Of a stretch of 64,000 nt of DNA, positions 63,643 to 64,000 are shown piece after piece; positions within the stretch are counted from its first letter, which is position 1; the number at the start of each line of letters is the position of its first letter. The translations under genes were made by a program, and so were the position numbers. The DNA lies in assembly GCA_002256395.1 (NCBI GenBank), contig NKJG01000002.1, positions 273,098 to 337,097 on the forward strand, in the 5' to 3' direction. The notes under the pieces are model-generated. The model had not been told where the DNA came from. It saw only the letters and a list, made by a program, of their open reading frames with translations, and did not search any database. The stretch comes from Bacteroidetes bacterium B1(2017) (lineage in GTDB: Bacteria > Bacteroidota > Bacteroidia > UKL13-3).

Positions 63643-64000
63643 TTATCCTTGCAACATTTTAAGAAACAAATATTGCTTCTTAGTTAGGTTCCATTTGTTG
63701 GTTTCAAAATCATCCGAGAAATAATAAATCAATTGCTTCCCTTTATAGTTTATCCATACTTGGTGGTAAGGAACATGGTCTGTAATACTTGAAGAAATAA
63801 CTGTTCTTCCATCCTCCAAAACAAGAGTATCTTTACTCCTTTCAAGCTTTTCAGTTAGCATTTGCTCAAAATTAATAGCAAGAAAACTATCTAGGTCAAG
63901 CGCATTCGTTTTAAAGGATTTACTAAGGCCATAATTATTAATTTTCTTAGCATAATAATTCCTCTTTTCCTTGAAATAAAGGCTTACTTGAAAGGGGTTT
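63643..64000 (-). CDS. C-terminal part of an unknown protein (5' end beyond window)
   Basis: The track gives only residues after an internal ATG, but the frame stays open up to base 64000, so the gene begins outside. The extra upstream part reads YYAKKINNYGLSKSFKTN and similar. The rest shows charged, strand-rich sequence ending TKKQYLFLKMLQG. I do not recognise a family and cannot predict localisation. Confidence 0.7.
   Translation of the reverse strand, partial: NPFQVSLYFKEKRNYYAKKINNYGLSKSFKTNALDLDSFLAINFEQMLTEKLERSKDTLVLEDGRTVISSSITDHVPYHQVWINYKGKQLIYYFSDDFETNKWNLTKKQYLFLKMLQG

Overview
The window is typical chromosome of a low-GC member of the Bacteroidota. It encodes type IX secretion (T9SS) cargo with both type A and type B (CHU_C) C-terminal sorting domains, the gliding/T9SS-linked pair gldE-gldD in the familiar mutY-ssb-gldE-gldD order, and many short lipoproteins. 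Promoters fit the Bacteroidota form TTG-N19-TAnnTTTG rather than TTGACA/TATAAT, and several genes can only start at TTG or GTG. The genus cannot be fixed from sequence alone. No rRNA, tRNA, insertion sequence, prophage or CRISPR array was seen.

Layout. 0-6 kb: the end of a T9SS-secreted protein with a 59-residue CWC protein, a large SBBP/PKD surface protein, and a divergent orphan histidine kinase. 6-15 kb: a TPR protein, an M16 peptidase, a DUF6580 membrane protein, and a S8 protease-lipoprotein-mnmA cluster. 15-25 kb: ccmB, a fatty acid desaturase, accC, an unknown secreted protein, a small membrane protein, ispD, queA and a zinc metalloprotease lipoprotein. 25-28 kb: two tandem related envelope proteins facing two tandem related lipoproteins.

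28-34.7 kb is the most distinctive part, a DNA-damage-response island. It holds a short DnaE-type polymerase, dinB, dinD and a divergent HTH-S24 (LexA-like) repressor. Matching inverted repeats GTTAAT-N3-ATTAAC lie before both the repressor and the dinB-dnaE operon, which suggests one small SOS-like regulon. A perfect 30-32 bp palindrome occurs three times: once inside dinD in its conserved region, and once on each side of the gene. A remnant of a T9SS sorting domain lies beside the outer copy.

34.7-50 kb: a secreted EEP nuclease, a flippase-like membrane protein, a large membrane-anchored protein, a DUF423 protein, a 2OG-Fe(II) oxygenase, an HtrA protease, a DUF1573 protein, a nitrilase-family amidase, a class III sirtuin, and a second SBBP protein with a CHU_C domain. 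50-59.7 kb: gldD, gldE, ssb, mutY, then divergently an HU-like protein, a TPR protein, a 29-residue very basic AURKAIP1/COX24-like protein, RNase G, queG and an outer-membrane-like protein, ending with dnaN. 60-64 kb: a P1/S1-type zinc hydrolase, a thioredoxin-like protein, an SDR oxidoreductase, a striking array of 12-bp hairpin units (62511-62838) between two convergent genes, a DUF1348 protein, repeat-rich spacers and a truncated gene at the right edge.
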